Positions 44,379-56,672 of a DNA stretch of 64,000 nt are shown here, piece after piece. Position 1 is the first letter of the stretch; each line of letters opens with the position of its first letter. Source of the DNA: Streptomyces sp. I6 (lineage in GTDB: Bacteria > Actinomycetota > Actinomycetes > Streptomycetales > Streptomycetaceae); the NCBI GenBank assembly GCA_003725745.1, contig RHDP01000001.1, positions 1,457,501 to 1,521,500 of the forward strand, in the 5' to 3' direction. Both the position numbers and the translations under genes were made by a program. The notes beneath the pieces are model-generated. The model was not told where the DNA came from, made no database searches, and saw only the letters and a list, made by a program, of their open reading frames with translations.

Positions 44379-45205
44379 CTCGGCCGGCTCGTGCCGTGGC
44401 CGCGCGGGCCCTGCTCCGGGGCCGGACCGGTCGCGGACGCCGGGGGCGTGGAGGGCACCCGCAGGACGGCCAGGACCGGGAGATGGTCCGTGGCCGCCTT
44501 CAGGTCCGCCTCGCCGACCCCGGGGAGCCCCACGGGTACGCCGCAGCCGAGTACCTCGATGCCGGGGGTGACGAAGACCGCGTCGATCCGCTGGTGCGGG
44601 ACCGCGGGGGTCGAGGTGTACTCACCGCCCCAGGGGCTGACCGCCCGGGCGTCCCGGAGCGCGGTGGCGAGGCGCCGGAAGCTGCGCCCGCCGGGTCGCT
44701 CGTTGACGTCGCCCGCGGCGATCGCGTGCGGCACGTCCATCGCGGCCAGACGGTCGAGCAGCATTCCGGCCTGGGCATGGCGCTCGTCGGCCCGCAGGCT
44801 GAGATGGCAGCTGAGCAGCCCGATCCGGGCCGCCCCGATGCGCACGACGGCGGTGGCGAAGCCGCGCCGGTGCAGCCCAGGGGTGAGCGGCAGCAGAACG
44901 TCCTCGGTGCGCTCGGCCCTCACCCGCAGCGAGCACAGCAACGCCGGTCCCGCGGCGGTCGCCCCGCCGCTCAGCACCACCAGCTCGCACTTGGCCGCGA
45001 GACGGGCGAGGTGCTTGCGCCACCGGAAGAAGCGGGGTGCCTCCTGGACGAAGACGAGATCGGGCCGGCAGGCCCGGATGACGCGGGCGAGGGCGTCCTC
45101 GTCGTCGCGCATGGAGCGGATGTTGTAGCCGAGGACCCTGATGACGGCCGAACCGTCCGGCTCGGTGCGGGAGTTGGGTAGCGGTCGCGTCGCGGACGTC
45201 ACCAT
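44375..45205 (-). CDS. Endonuclease/exonuclease/phosphatase (EEP) family protein
   Basis: A 276-residue DNase I-like fold enzyme. Motifs in order: VLGYNIRSMRDD, LVFVQEAP (metal Glu), GLLSCHLSL, IAAGDVNERPGG, RIDAVFV and the terminal catalytic TDHLPVLAVL with Asp-His. The N-terminal part lacks a clear signal peptide. Start at ATG 45205 (MVTSATRPLPNS); the longer open frame upstream is unlike the family. The substrate may be nucleic acid or phosphoester and cannot be told from sequence. The stop TAG lies in the CTAG at the edge of the MITE-like element. Confidence 0.88.
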   Translation of the reverse strand: MVTSATRPLPNSRTEPDGSAVIRVLGYNIRSMRDDEDALARVIRACRPDLVFVQEAPRFFRWRKHLARLAAKCELVVLSGGATAAGPALLCSLRVRAERTEDVLLPLTPGLHRRGFATAVVRIGAARIGLLSCHLSLRADERHAQAGMLLDRLAAMDVPHAIAAGDVNERPGGRSFRRLATALRDARAVSPWGGEYTSTPAVPHQRIDAVFVTPGIEVLGCGVPVGLPGVGEADLKAATDHLPVLAVLRVPSTPPASATGPAPEQGPRGHGTSRPS

Positions 45206-45481
45206 GCGCCTCACGATAACGGGCCCCGGCCCGCCTTGTGCGCCCCCGGCACCGGGCGCGCCACACGGGCGGGGCGGGCGGGACGTTTGTACGACCGGGG
45301 CGGAGGCTGCAGACGTCCCGTACAGCCGGGGCGGAGGCCGTACGCCGGGCCGGCCGCGTCTCGCTCCGTGCCGAAGGGCCCGCCGCTCCCTCCCCCGGCG
45401 GGCCGGCGAGCACGGGCCGACGAGCACGGGCGCCTGCCGCCCCCGGAGGGGCGGCAGGCGCCGGAGCGGCGGGCGCGGGCG

Positions 45482-46423
45482 TCAGCCCTGGCGTGCCAGG
45501 TCCGCCGCGCCGACGAGGCCCGCCCTGTTGCCGAGCTGAGCGGCGAGCACCTGGGCGTGCGGACGCCACTGACCGCCGATCAGCCAGCGCCGGAAGGACT
45601 TGCGGATCGGGTCCAGGACCAGCTCGCCCTCGTCCGACACGCCGCCGCCGACGATGAACGCCGAGGGGTCGAACAGCGACGCCAGGTCGGCCAGTCCCGC
45701 GCCGGCCCAGCGGGCCAGCTCGCGGAAGGAGTCGACGGCCACCTTGTCGCCCTGCCTCGCCGCCTCGCTGACGTGCCTGCCCTCGACGCCCTCGGGGGTT
45801 CCGTCGCCGAGGCCGAGCAGGATCCCCGCGTTCTCGGGGGTCGCCGCCGAGCGCTGGCGGGCGTAGCGGACGAGTGCCCGCCCGGACGCGTACTGCTCCC
45901 AGCAGCCCTGGCTGCCGCAGCCGCACAGCAGGCCGTCGGGGACGACCCTGATGTGCCCGAACTCCGCCGCCACGCCGAAGCGGCCGCGGCGCAGCTTGTT
46001 GCCGATGATGATGCCGCCGCCGAGGCCCGTGCCGAGCGTGATGCAGATGACGTCGCTGTGGCCCTGGCCCGCGCCGAAGCGGTACTCGCCCCAGGCCGCC
46101 GCGTTGGCGTCGTTCTCCACGACGACCGGCAGGCCGACGCGCTGCTCCACCTTGTCCTTCAGCGGCTCGTGCCGCCACTGGATGTTCGGCGCGAAGAGGA
46201 CGGTGGCACGCTTGTCGTCGACGTAGCCGGCGGCACCGATGCCGACCGCCTCGATGTCGTGCCCCTTACCGGCTCCGGAGACGGCCGAGCAGATCGCGTC
46301 CACGATTCCCTCGGCGGTCGGCGGAGTGGGCACCGTGTGCGTCTCAAGGATGGTGCCCTCTTCGTCGACCACGCCGGCCGCGATCTTGGTGCCGCCGATG
46401 TCGACGCCGATGGTGAGTCCCAT
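45482..46423 (-). CDS. glkA: ROK-family glucokinase
   Basis: Phosphorylates glucose; in Streptomyces GlkA also mediates glucose repression. The 313-residue protein has the N-terminal ATP site MGLTIGVDIGGTKIAAGVV, ENDANAAAWGEYRFGAG, the catalytic region TLGTGLGGGIIIGNKL, EFGHIRV and the ROK zinc motif CGCGSQGCWEQYASG. ATG 46423 is chosen with a GGGAC ribosome site; the upstream frame extension is spurious. Length agrees with known Streptomyces GlkA (about 317). Confidence 0.96.
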   Translation of the reverse strand: MGLTIGVDIGGTKIAAGVVDEEGTILETHTVPTPPTAEGIVDAICSAVSGAGKGHDIEAVGIGAAGYVDDKRATVLFAPNIQWRHEPLKDKVEQRVGLPVVVENDANAAAWGEYRFGAGQGHSDVICITLGTGLGGGIIIGNKLRRGRFGVAAEFGHIRVVPDGLLCGCGSQGCWEQYASGRALVRYARQRSAATPENAGILLGLGDGTPEGVEGRHVSEAARQGDKVAVDSFRELARWAGAGLADLASLFDPSAFIVGGGVSDEGELVLDPIRKSFRRWLIGGQWRPHAQVLAAQLGNRAGLVGAADLARQG

Positions 46424-46484
46424 GTGTCCCTCAGTTTTCGGTCGAGCCCCGCTGGGCCCAACCGTACCGGAGGGAGTCCGCGCG

Positions 46485-46985
46485 TCAGTCCAGATCGATC
46501 TTCTCGCTCGGGCCGGGGCCCTCGTCCCGGCGGTCCCGGCGGCTCGTGCCGTCCGTGCCCTCGCTGCCGTCCGTGCCCTCGCTGCCGTCCGGGCCGTCCG
46601 CACCTCCGGACGGCTCGTTCCTCGTCCAGCGGCGCTCATGGCCTTCCACGGCGGAGCGGTACGCGGCCAGCAGCTCGCCTCCCGCGGCCGCGAGATGGTC
46701 GAAGACCTGCGGGTTGCGCTCGATGACCGGCTCGACGGCCGACTTCGCCTGGTTGATCAGCTGCTGCACCGTCCCCTGCCCGGCGAGGCCGAGCAGCGGG
46801 TTCTGCAGCGACGACACCTTCTCGGCGACCGCGTCCAGCAGCTTGCGCAGCTCCTCGCCCGCGGTGCCGGTGCCGTGCGGCCCGTACCGCTCGCTGCGGC
46901 GGGCCCGCTCCTCCTCGAGGTCCTCGGCGCACGCCGTCGCCCAGGCGTCGGCGTCGACGGCGGGACGTTCGGTCGCATCGCTCAT
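46485..46985 (-). CDS. DUF5304-family protein
   Basis: A 166-residue soluble protein, apparently of the actinobacterial DUF5304 type: an acidic N-terminus with DADAWATACAEDLEEERARR, a helical core GEELRKLLDAVAEKVSSLQNPLLG..VQQLINQAKSAVEPVIERNPQVFDHLAAAGGELLAAYRSAVEGHERRW, and a low-complexity acidic tail. The tail has a duplicated GSEGTD unit encoded by two 18-bp repeats (46548-46583). Located downstream of the ArsA-like ATPase gene on the same strand (58 bases). Function unknown. Confidence 0.85.
   Translation of the reverse strand: MSDATERPAVDADAWATACAEDLEEERARRSERYGPHGTGTAGEELRKLLDAVAEKVSSLQNPLLGLAGQGTVQQLINQAKSAVEPVIERNPQVFDHLAAAGGELLAAYRSAVEGHERRWTRNEPSGGADGPDGSEGTDGSEGTDGTSRRDRRDEGPGPSEKIDLD
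46548..46591 (-). repeat. 18-bp tandem repeat, 2.4 copies, in DUF5304 gene
   Basis: GCCGTCCGTGCCCTCGCT at 46548-46565 is repeated exactly at 46566-46583 and begins again at 46584. In frame, encoding GSEGTD units. Confidence 0.85.
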
Positions 46986-47043
46986 GGCGTACTCCTCGGA
47001 AAGTGCCTCGTACGTCGACGGTACCCGAAGAGGAGGCCGCCGT

Positions 47044-48233
47044 TCAGCGGCTCCGCGGCCACAGCGCGGGGTCGGGCTCGAAGCGGATGCGCAGCTCCCC
47101 GTCCCGCAGGGCGGCACCGCTGACGGCGCAGCGGCGCAGCACCGACGGCAGGGTGAGGACGCGGCGGAACGGGCCGGCGGTCAGGAAGAGTTCGTCGTCC
47201 CTGCGCACCAGCTGCAGCCGGTCCCTGGCGGCTCCCGGCAGGGGCAGCCGCCAGACCAGCACCCCGTCCTCGGCCCGGCGGTCCTCCACCGTCCGGCGGT
47301 TCCCCGGGAGGGGCCCGGGCGTGCTGCCGGCCGGCCCGTCGAGCAGCCCGGCGAGTTCGCCGGGCTGCCGGGGGTCGCGGCCGGTGTGCGGCACCTCCCG
47401 TACCGGTACGTCGCCGAACTCCTCGCGCCAGCCCTTGAGCGCGCTCTGCTGCCGTCCCGAGAGGGCCGCGAGGAACGGGTCGCCGGAGCCGGTCGGGACG
47501 ATCCGGTTGGCGATCACCATGTCCGGGGCAGGCCCGTGCAGGGCGAGGCCGAGCCGGGCGGTGCGCAGGGCGCGGTCGGCGGCCTCGGGGCCGGGTTCGG
47601 CGACCAGGCGCACCGAGGCTCCGGGGCTCTCGATGAGCGCCTGGACCGCGGCCAGCTCCTCGTCCCAGCGGGCGGCCGTCTCGTACAGCCACTGCGCGGG
47701 CATGGGCACGCCCGCGAGCTGGGCGAGCACGGGGCGCAGCGAGCGGGCGGCCTGCCGCTCGGCGGGGAGCAGCCGGCGCAGGTAGCGGCGCAGCTGCTCG
47801 GGGAGGGCGAGCAGGGCGACGGCCTGGCGCACCGGGGGAAGGTCGACGACCAGGAGGTCGTGGCCGCCATCGGTGGCCTGCTTCAGGGCGCGCAGCAGCG
47901 CGAACTGCTCGCTGCCCGGGAGTTCCGTCAGCTCGCCGTCCTCGAAGGGCAGGGCCCGAGGAGGTCGAGCGCGGCCCCGGCCCGCTCCTGGAAGCCCAGG
48001 AACTCGTGGCGGAAGTCGGCACCGGGGTCGAGGCGGACGACGGTGAGGCCGGGCGGCCCGGTGTCGGCGCCGCCCGGCCCGGGGGTTTCGGGTGCGGCGC
48101 CGGTCAGCGCCTCGGGCGGCTCGCCGGACAGCAGCAGGACCCGTTCGCCCCGCCGTGTTCCGGCGAGGGCGAGGGCGGCCGCGACGGTGCTCCGGCCGGC
48201 CCCGCCGGTGCCGGTGACGAAAACGGTGCGCAT
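47044..48233 (-). CDS. ArsA/GET3-like ATPase with non-canonical P-loop (frameshifted)
   Basis: SIMIBI-class ATPase of about 396 residues. It opens with MRTVFVTGTGGAGRST, at the position of the ArsA P-loop GKGGVGKT, but with Thr and Arg replacing both lysines. The switch II-like LLVVDLPPVRQAV and the late MVIANRIVPTGS are recognisable. The C-terminal part (DGVLVWRLPLPGAARDRLQLVRRDDELFLTAG) is the small Hsp20-like beta domain seen in actinobacterial ArsA-like proteins. One base is missing in the C run 47955-47957 (DLLG/ALPFEDGELTEL). A related gene pair of ArsA-like ATPases occurs widely in actinobacteria; the cargo is unknown. Confidence 0.83.
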
Positions 48234-48245
48234 GGAAGGGGTGCT

Positions 48246-48695
48246 TCAGGCCTTCGGACCGGACTCGACGCGCTTCTTCAGGCCGGCCAGGGCGCGGTCG
48301 ATGATGACCTTCTCCGCCTTGCGCTTGATCATCCCGAGCATGGGGATCTTGACGTCGACGGTCAGCTGGTAGGTGACCTCGGTCCGCTCGCCTCCGGCGA
48401 CCGGCTTCAGCGTGTACGAGCCGTCCAGCGCGCGCAGCATCTGGGACTTGACCAGCGTCCAGGAGACCGTGTCGTCGCCGGTCCAGGTGTAGGCCAGGAC
48501 GTGGTCGTCCTTGATCGCGCCGGCGTCGAGCACCAGCCGGACCTGGAGCGCGCGGCCCCGGCCGTCCTTCTCCAGGACCTCGGTCTCCTTCACCTCGCCG
48601 GTCCACTCCGGGTAGCGCGCGAAGTCGGAGATCACTCCCATCACATCGGCCGGTGCCGCGTCGATGGTGATGCTCGAGCTGGTGTGTTCCGCCAT
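48246..48695 (-). CDS. SRPBCC (START-like) family protein
   Basis: A 149-residue helix-grip protein of the polyketide cyclase/dehydrase superfamily: SSSITIDAAPADVMGVISDFARYPEWTGEVKE at the N-terminus, then beta strands and a final long helix (AEKVIIDRALAGLKKRVE). Binds a hydrophobic ligand in the family; no polyketide genes are near. It precedes the ArsA-like gene by 12 bases, so the two are probably co-expressed. Confidence 0.92.
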   Translation of the reverse strand: MAEHTSSSITIDAAPADVMGVISDFARYPEWTGEVKETEVLEKDGRGRALQVRLVLDAGAIKDDHVLAYTWTGDDTVSWTLVKSQMLRALDGSYTLKPVAGGERTEVTYQLTVDVKIPMLGMIKRKAEKVIIDRALAGLKKRVESGPKA

Positions 48696-48760
48696 CGCCG
48701 TGGCTCCTTAACTGAACGCCGGACGGGGTTGCGGTGTGCAATCTACCGCGACCCCGGCGA

Positions 48761-49522
48761 TCACCATTCCAGGGCCCACGGCCGCCCCGTCGCCGCGAAG
48801 TGCCCGACGTTCACGCACTCGGTCGTGCCGATCCGCATGCGCCGCACCAGCGGCTGGTGCACATGCCCGAAGAGCGAGTACCGGGGCCGGGTCCGGCGGA
48901 TGGCGTCGAGCAGGGCCCGGCTGCCGCGCTCGAACCGGCGGGCGACGGTGTCGTACGTCAACTCGGGCACGTCCGGCGGGATGTGCGAGCACAGGACGTC
49001 GACCTCGCCGAGCGCCTCGACCTTCGCCGCGTACTCCTCGTCGGAGATCTCGAACGGGGTGCGCATGGGGGACCGCAGCCCGCCGCCGACGAAGCCGAAC
49101 ACGAGCCCGCCCAGCTCGATCCGCTCACCGTCGAGGACGGTGGTGCCCGGGCCCGCGTACTCCGGCCAGAAGGCCGGGACGTCGACGTTGCCGTAGGTGG
49201 CGTACGTCGGGGTGGGGAACGCGGCGAACATCTCGCGGTACTGCTTGCGCACCGCCCCGAGGATCACGGCGTACCGGTCGAGGCCCGCCCAGAGGCTGCG
49301 CTCGAACGCGCGGGCCTCCTCGAAGCGCCGGGCGGTGCGCAGCTCGACGATCCTGTCCGCGTTCTCCACACCGAAGAGGTCGGGGAAGATCCCGCGCGAG
49401 TGATCGGCGTAGTCGAGGAAGAGGACCAGGTCGCCGAGGCAGATCAGGGCGTCGGCCCCCTCTCCCGCCCTGGCCAGATCCGTCGCGTTGCCGTGCACGT
49501 CGCTGACCACATGAACTCGCAT
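48761..49522 (-). CDS. Metallophosphoesterase
   Basis: Calcineurin-like phosphoesterase of 253 residues. Metal-ligand motifs in order: VVSDVHGN, ICLGDLVLFLDY, YATYGNVDVPA, VLCSHIPPD and SLFGHVHQP. No signal peptide or membrane helix, so cytoplasmic. ATG 49522 (MRVHVVSDVHGN) starts the fold directly; the very long upstream open frame is the antisense of the acyl-CoA ligase gene. Divergent from that ligase. Confidence 0.92.
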   Translation of the reverse strand: MRVHVVSDVHGNATDLARAGEGADALICLGDLVLFLDYADHSRGIFPDLFGVENADRIVELRTARRFEEARAFERSLWAGLDRYAVILGAVRKQYREMFAAFPTPTYATYGNVDVPAFWPEYAGPGTTVLDGERIELGGLVFGFVGGGLRSPMRTPFEISDEEYAAKVEALGEVDVLCSHIPPDVPELTYDTVARRFERGSRALLDAIRRTRPRYSLFGHVHQPLVRRMRIGTTECVNVGHFAATGRPWALEW

Positions 49523-49759
49523 GCCGATCACCCTAGAGCGGTCGTCCGATTCCCAGTAGAGGTCACCGGACCTGCGGTTACTTCCGAGTCGTCCGGCTGG
49601 TGGACTAGGGTTCGCGATGCTGCGGCGCACAGGTGTGACGCAGGGAACATCTGGCCGGGACCCCCTATCCGGAACTGAGTACTGATGGGTAACGTCCGGG
49701 CAGTCCCCGGTGCGTTCACACAGAGCCGTGGCGCCGGCGCCCGATGAGGAGCAGCAGTC

Positions 49760-51556
49760 TTGCGTGAGTTCAGCCTTCCGGCCCTGTACGAGGTCCCGAC
49801 GGACGGCAATCTGACGGATCTCATCCGCCGCAATGCGACGCAGCACCCCGAGGTCGCGGTCATGGCCAGAAAGGCGGCCGGGGGCTGGGCCGACGTCACC
49901 GCGGCCCGGTTCCTCGCCGAGGTGCGGGCCGCCGCGAAGGGCCTGATCGCCGCGGGTGTGCGGCCCGGGGACCGGGTCGCCCTGATGTCCCGCACCCGCT
50001 ACGAGTGGGTGCTGCTCGACTTCGCTATCTGGAGCGCCGGCGGCGTGACCGTCCCGGTCTACGAGACCAGCTCGCCGGAGCAGGTGCAGTGGATCCTCGG
50101 CGACTCCGGCGCCGTCGCGGTGGTCGTCGAGAGCGGGGCGCACGCCGCCGCCGTCGAATCCGTGCGCGACGCCCTCCCCGCGCTGCGGCACGTGTGGCGC
50201 ATCGAGGATGACGGGATCGCGCGGCTCACGGCGGCCGGGGCGGAGATCCCCGACACCACCGTGGACGAGCACAGCGCGTCCGCCAAGGCGGACGACCCGG
50301 CCACCATCGTGTACACCTCGGGCACCACGGGCCGCCCCAAGGGCTGTGTGCTCACCCACCGCGCGTTCTTCGCGGAGTGCGGGAACCTGGTCGAGCGCCT
50401 GAAGCCGCTGTTCCGTACCGGAGACAGCTCCGTCCTGCTCTTCCTCCCCGCCGCGCACGTCTTCGGGCGCATGGTCGAGGTGGCGGCGGTGATGGCGCCC
50501 ATCAAGCTCGGCTGCGTACCGGACGTCAGCAACCTCACCGACGAGCTCGCCTCGTTCCGCCCCACGCTGATCCTCGGTGTACCGCGGGTCTTCGAGAAGG
50601 TCTACAACGCGGCGCGCGCCAAGGCGCAGGCGGACGGCAAGGGCAGGATCTTCGACAGGGCCGCGGCGACGGCGATCGACTACAGCCGCGCGATCGGCAC
50701 CGAGAAGGGCGCGTCGTTCGGGCTGCGGCTCCGGCACAAGGTGTTCGACCGGCTCGTCTACGGCAAGCTGCGCGCGGTGCTCGGCGGGCGCGGCGAGTTC
50801 GCGGTCTCCGGCGGCGCCCCGCTGGGCGAGCGGCTCGGCCACTTCTACCGCGGTATCGGCTTCACGGTGCTGGAGGGCTACGGCCTCACCGAGACCTGTG
50901 CGGCGACGGCGTTCAACCCCTGGGACCGCCAGAAGATCGGTACGGTCGGGCAGCCGCTGCCGGGTTCGGTGGTGCGGATCGCCGACGACGGCGAGGTGCT
51001 GCTGCACGGCGAGCACATCTTCACGGGCTACTGGAACAACGAGGCGGCGACGGCGGATGCCCTGGCCGACGGCTGGTTCCACACCGGCGACATCGGCACC
51101 CTCGACGAGGACGGCTACCTCTCGATCACGGGCCGTAAGAAGGAGATCCTGGTGACCGCGGGCGGCAAGAACGTCGCCCCGGCGGTCATCGAGGACCGCA
51201 TCCGCGCCCACGCGCTGGTCGCGGAGTGCATGGTGGTGGGCGACGGGCGGCCGTTCGTGGGCGCGCTGATCACCATCGACGAGGAGTTCCTGGCCCGCTG
51301 GGCCGCCGACCACGGCAAGCCGGCCGGCTCGACGGCGGCTTCGCTGCGCGAGGACGCGGACCTGCTGGCGGAGGTCCAGCGGGCGGTGGACGCGGGCAAC
51401 GCCGCGGTCTCCAAGGCCGAGTCGGTGCGGAAATTCAGGGTTCTCAGCTCCCAGTTCACCGAGGAGGCCGGTCACATCACGCCGTCGCTGAAGCTCAAGC
51501 GGAACGTGGTGGCCAAGGACTTCGCGGACGAGATCGAGTCGATCTACCGGTCGTAG
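49760..51556 (+). CDS. Long-chain fatty-acid--CoA ligase (AMP-dependent synthetase)
   Basis: Activates fatty acids. The 598-residue ANL enzyme has the AMP motif TIVYTSGTTGRPKGCVLTH, VLEGYGLTETCAATAFN, DGWFHTGDIGTLDEDGYLSITGRKKEILVTAGGKNVAPA and the late LRAHALVAECMVVGDGRPFVGALI-type segment. It starts at TTG 49760 (LREFSLPALYEVP), which matches homologues; GAGGAGC lies upstream. It is followed by convergent cholesterol oxidase, so sterol/fatty-acid breakdown may be linked here (inference). Confidence 0.95.
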   Translation: MREFSLPALYEVPTDGNLTDLIRRNATQHPEVAVMARKAAGGWADVTAARFLAEVRAAAKGLIAAGVRPGDRVALMSRTRYEWVLLDFAIWSAGGVTVPVYETSSPEQVQWILGDSGAVAVVVESGAHAAAVESVRDALPALRHVWRIEDDGIARLTAAGAEIPDTTVDEHSASAKADDPATIVYTSGTTGRPKGCVLTHRAFFAECGNLVERLKPLFRTGDSSVLLFLPAAHVFGRMVEVAAVMAPIKLGCVPDVSNLTDELASFRPTLILGVPRVFEKVYNAARAKAQADGKGRIFDRAAATAIDYSRAIGTEKGASFGLRLRHKVFDRLVYGKLRAVLGGRGEFAVSGGAPLGERLGHFYRGIGFTVLEGYGLTETCAATAFNPWDRQKIGTVGQPLPGSVVRIADDGEVLLHGEHIFTGYWNNEAATADALADGWFHTGDIGTLDEDGYLSITGRKKEILVTAGGKNVAPAVIEDRIRAHALVAECMVVGDGRPFVGALITIDEEFLARWAADHGKPAGSTAASLREDADLLAEVQRAVDAGNAAVSKAESVRKFRVLSSQFTEEAGHITPSLKLKRNVVAKDFADEIESIYRS

Positions 51557-51598
51557 GGGCTGCCTGCGAGCGCCTGCGGCAGACGCCGCGGGCCGCCG

Positions 51599-53919
<2,321 letters not shown>

Positions 53920-55061
53920 TCACAGCAGCTCCCTCAGCCGGTCCGCCAGGAGGTCCCAGCGCCAGCGTTCCTCGACCCACTCACGGCCCCGCTCGCCCAT
54001 CCGGCGGCGCAGTGCGGGGTCCCCGAGGAGGGCGGTGACGCGCTCCGCGGTCTCCTGCGGGGAACCGCCGCGGACGACCCAGCCCGTCTCGCCGTCGAGC
54101 ACCGCGTCCGGCGCCCCGCCCGAGTCACCGGCGACGACCGGGAGTCCCGTCGCGGAAGCCTCCAGGTAGACGATGCCGAGGCCCTCCACGTCCAGCCCGC
54201 CGCGCCGGGTGCGGCAGGGCATCGCGAAGACGTCACCGGCGCCGTAGTGCGCGGGCAGCTCCCCCAGGGGACCGCGCCGGTGAAGCGGACCGACTCCGCC
54301 ACTCCCGTGGTGCCGGCCAGGCTGCGCAGGTCCTTCTCGTAGGGCCCGCCGCCGACGATCAGCAGCACCGCGTCGGGCACCTCGGCGAGGATCGCGGGCA
54401 TGGCCCTGATCAGGGTGTCCTGGCCCTTGCGCGGCACGAGCCGGGACACGCAGACGACGACCGGGCGGTCGGTGAGCCCGAGCCGTTCGCGTACCGCCTC
54501 GCCGCCCGAGCCCGGATGGAAGGTCTTCTCGTCGACGCCCGGCGGCAGCTGCACCATCCGCCCGGCCGCCTCGGGCGTCAGCGCGGCGGCGATCCGCGAG
54601 CGGGTGTACTCCCCGAGGTAGGTGATGGTGTCCGTGCCCTCGCCGACCCGGCGCAGCAGCCGCCGGGCTCCGGGCAGCTGGGCCCAGCCCGCCTCGTGGC
54701 CGTGGGTGGTGGCCACCAGGCGCCGCGCCCCGGCCCGGCGCAGCGCCGGGGCCATCAGCCCGAGCGGGGCGGCGGCGCCGAACCACACCGACGTGCAGCC
54801 GTGCTCCCGCAGCAGTCCCACGGCGCGCCCGGTGACGCGCGGGGTGGGCAGCAGCATGGTCGTACGGTCGCGGACCACCTTGTAGGGCTGCTCGGCGTCG
54901 AACGCGGCCGTCGCCTCGGCGCCCTCGCGACCGCGCTTCCACGTGGAGGCGTAGACGACGATATGTTCGGGGTCCAGCCGCAGCGCGACGTTGTGGAGGA
55001 ACGCCTGGATGCCGCCGGGACGCGGCGGGAAGTCGTTGGTCACGATCAGGGTCTTGTCCAT
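53920..55061 (-). CDS. GT4-type glycosyltransferase, PimB'-like mannosyltransferase (frameshifted)
   Basis: About 380 residues restored. GT-B fold enzyme beginning MDKTLIVTNDFPPRPGGIQAFL, with TTHGHEAGW, the donor-site region VVCVSRLVPRKGQDTLIRAMP and VGGGPYEKDLRSL, and the EX7E-like segment GLDVEGLGIVYLEASATGLPVVAGDSGGAPDAV. It matches PimB'-type mannosyltransferases acting on phosphatidylinositol mannosides. One base is missing in the C run 54261-54265 (PWG/ELPAHYGAGDVFAMP). Divergent from a membrane glycosyltransferase gene. Confidence 0.9.
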
Positions 55062-55193
55062 CGCCGCCGACAGTACCAACGGCCGCCGCGCCTGATCGCG
55101 GGCGGACGGGCGTCCGGCATGATGGCGGCCGGGCCGGCAGGGCGGCGGGCGCCGCTCAAGGGCACGGGACGGATCGGACGGCACGGGGTGGTC

Positions 55194-56462
55194 ATGACAG
55201 GCACAGGGCGTTCCGCCGGGTCGGGGCGCGCCGCGTCCGGGGTCCCGGTGGCCGGGGCCGTGGCGGCCTTCGCCCTCTCCAGGACGCTGCTGCTGCTCTG
55301 GGTCCTGAAGGTCCTCCCCGTCCGCGGCCCCGATGTGACCAGCGACGTCGCCGTGATCTACCGGGGCTGGTACGAGGTGCTGAGCACCGGCAGCTACCCG
55401 CTGGACGACGTCACCTGGCAGTACCCGCCCGCGGCCGCCCTGGCGGTCCTCTCCCCCGGCCTGGTGCCCTCCCTCGACTACGTGCACGCCTTCTTCGCCC
55501 TGGTCCTGGTGTGCGACGCGGCGGTCCTGGGGCTGCTGCTGTACGCGGGGCGGCGGCCCGGGAAGTCGGTGAAAGGCGCCTGGTTCTGGATCGCGGGGCT
55601 GCCCCTGCTGGGTCCGACGGCGTACGCCAGGTACGACCTGATGGTGACGGCGGTCGCGGTGGCCGCGCTCCTCGCCGCCGCCCGCCGCCCGGGGGTCGCC
55701 GGGGCGCTCGCCGGGTTCGGCGCGATGCTGAAGGTGTGGCCGGTGCTTCTGCTGGCCGGGCTGCGGCAGCGCCGCGCCTGGGTCGCGGCGGCGGTCACGG
55801 GGGCGGCCCTGCTGCTGGTCCTCACGGCGTCGATGCCCGGGGCGCTGGCCTTCCTCGGTTTCCAGCGGGACCGGGGCACGGAGGTCGAGTCGCTGGGTGC
55901 GCTGGTCTTCCACGTCGCCCGGCACTTCGGCTGGGAGGGGCAGGTACTGCTGAACTACGGCTCGGTCGAGTTCCTCGGCCCGTACGTCCCCTGGTCAGCG
56001 GTGCGGCGCTCGGTCTCACCGCCGCCGCATTCGGCTGGCTGGCCGTGTGGCGGCTGCGGGCGGCGGAGTTCTCGGCGGCCACCCCCGCGGACGCGGCGTT
56101 CACGGCCGTGCTGCTGTTCACGACCACGAGCCGGGTGATCAGCCCCCAGTACCTGGTCTGGCTGCTGGGACTGGCCGCGGTCTGCCTCGCCTTCCGGGGA
56201 GCCGGATGGCCCTGCCGGGCCTGCTGGTGCTGGCCGCCACCGGGCTCACCTTCCTGGAGTTCCCCGTCTGGTTCGACAAGGTGGTCGCGAGCGACCCCGG
56301 GGGATCGCGGTCCTGGCGGCCCGCAACGGGCTGCTGGTGGTGGCCGCGCTGCTGGCGTGCCGCCGCCTCTGGAGGGACACCGTCCCGCCGGGCCGGCGTC
56401 GGCGCGGCCGGCGGTCGCTCCCGGCCGGCTCCGGCCGGGACCGGGCCTCGGTCGGGACCTGA
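55194..56462 (+). CDS. GT87 / DUF2029-type polyprenol-dependent membrane glycosyltransferase (three frameshifts)
   Basis: Polytopic membrane protein of about 423 residues restored, with ten or so helices. Family traits include the early acidic region DVAVIYRGWYEVLSTGSYPLDDVTWQYPPAAALAVL, YARYDLMVTAVAVAALLAA and TTTSRVISPQYLVWLLGLAAV. Sense shifts at the C run 55988-55991, the G run 56196-56199 and the G run 56299-56303, each one base lost. The likely donor is polyprenyl-phosphate-mannose (family knowledge). ATG 55194 (MTGTGRSAGSG) is chosen. With the PimB'-like gene it suggests envelope glycolipid synthesis. Confidence 0.82.
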
Positions 56463-56618
56463 CCCTCCCTCGGGGACCGCGCCACCGGACGGCGCGGGCG
56501 GCCGGTTCCGTCCGGGATGCTCCGGACCGCCCGTGCGGCGGGGACGCGGGAGCGGGGCTGAGCAGGTCCGAGCGCCCCGGAACCCCGGGCAGCGACTCAG
56601 CGGGAACCGTCGCCGCGC

Positions 56619-56666
56619 GGGGGCGGGGCGGACGGGGGCGGGGCGTACGGCGGACGGGGGCGGGGC
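56619..56666 (+). repeat. Three copies of GGGGGCGGGGC, G-quadruplex-prone
   Basis: Copies at 56619-56629, 56634-56644 and 56656-56666 lie between the convergent membrane glycosyltransferase and lipoprotein genes. The G-strand could fold into quadruplexes and help to stop transcription. Confidence 0.75.
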
Positions 56667-56672
56667 TCCGGA

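Noticed and set aside
48761-51475. 904-residue minus-strand open frame
   Set aside because: Only the last 253 residues form a phosphoesterase; the rest is antisense of the acyl-CoA ligase gene.
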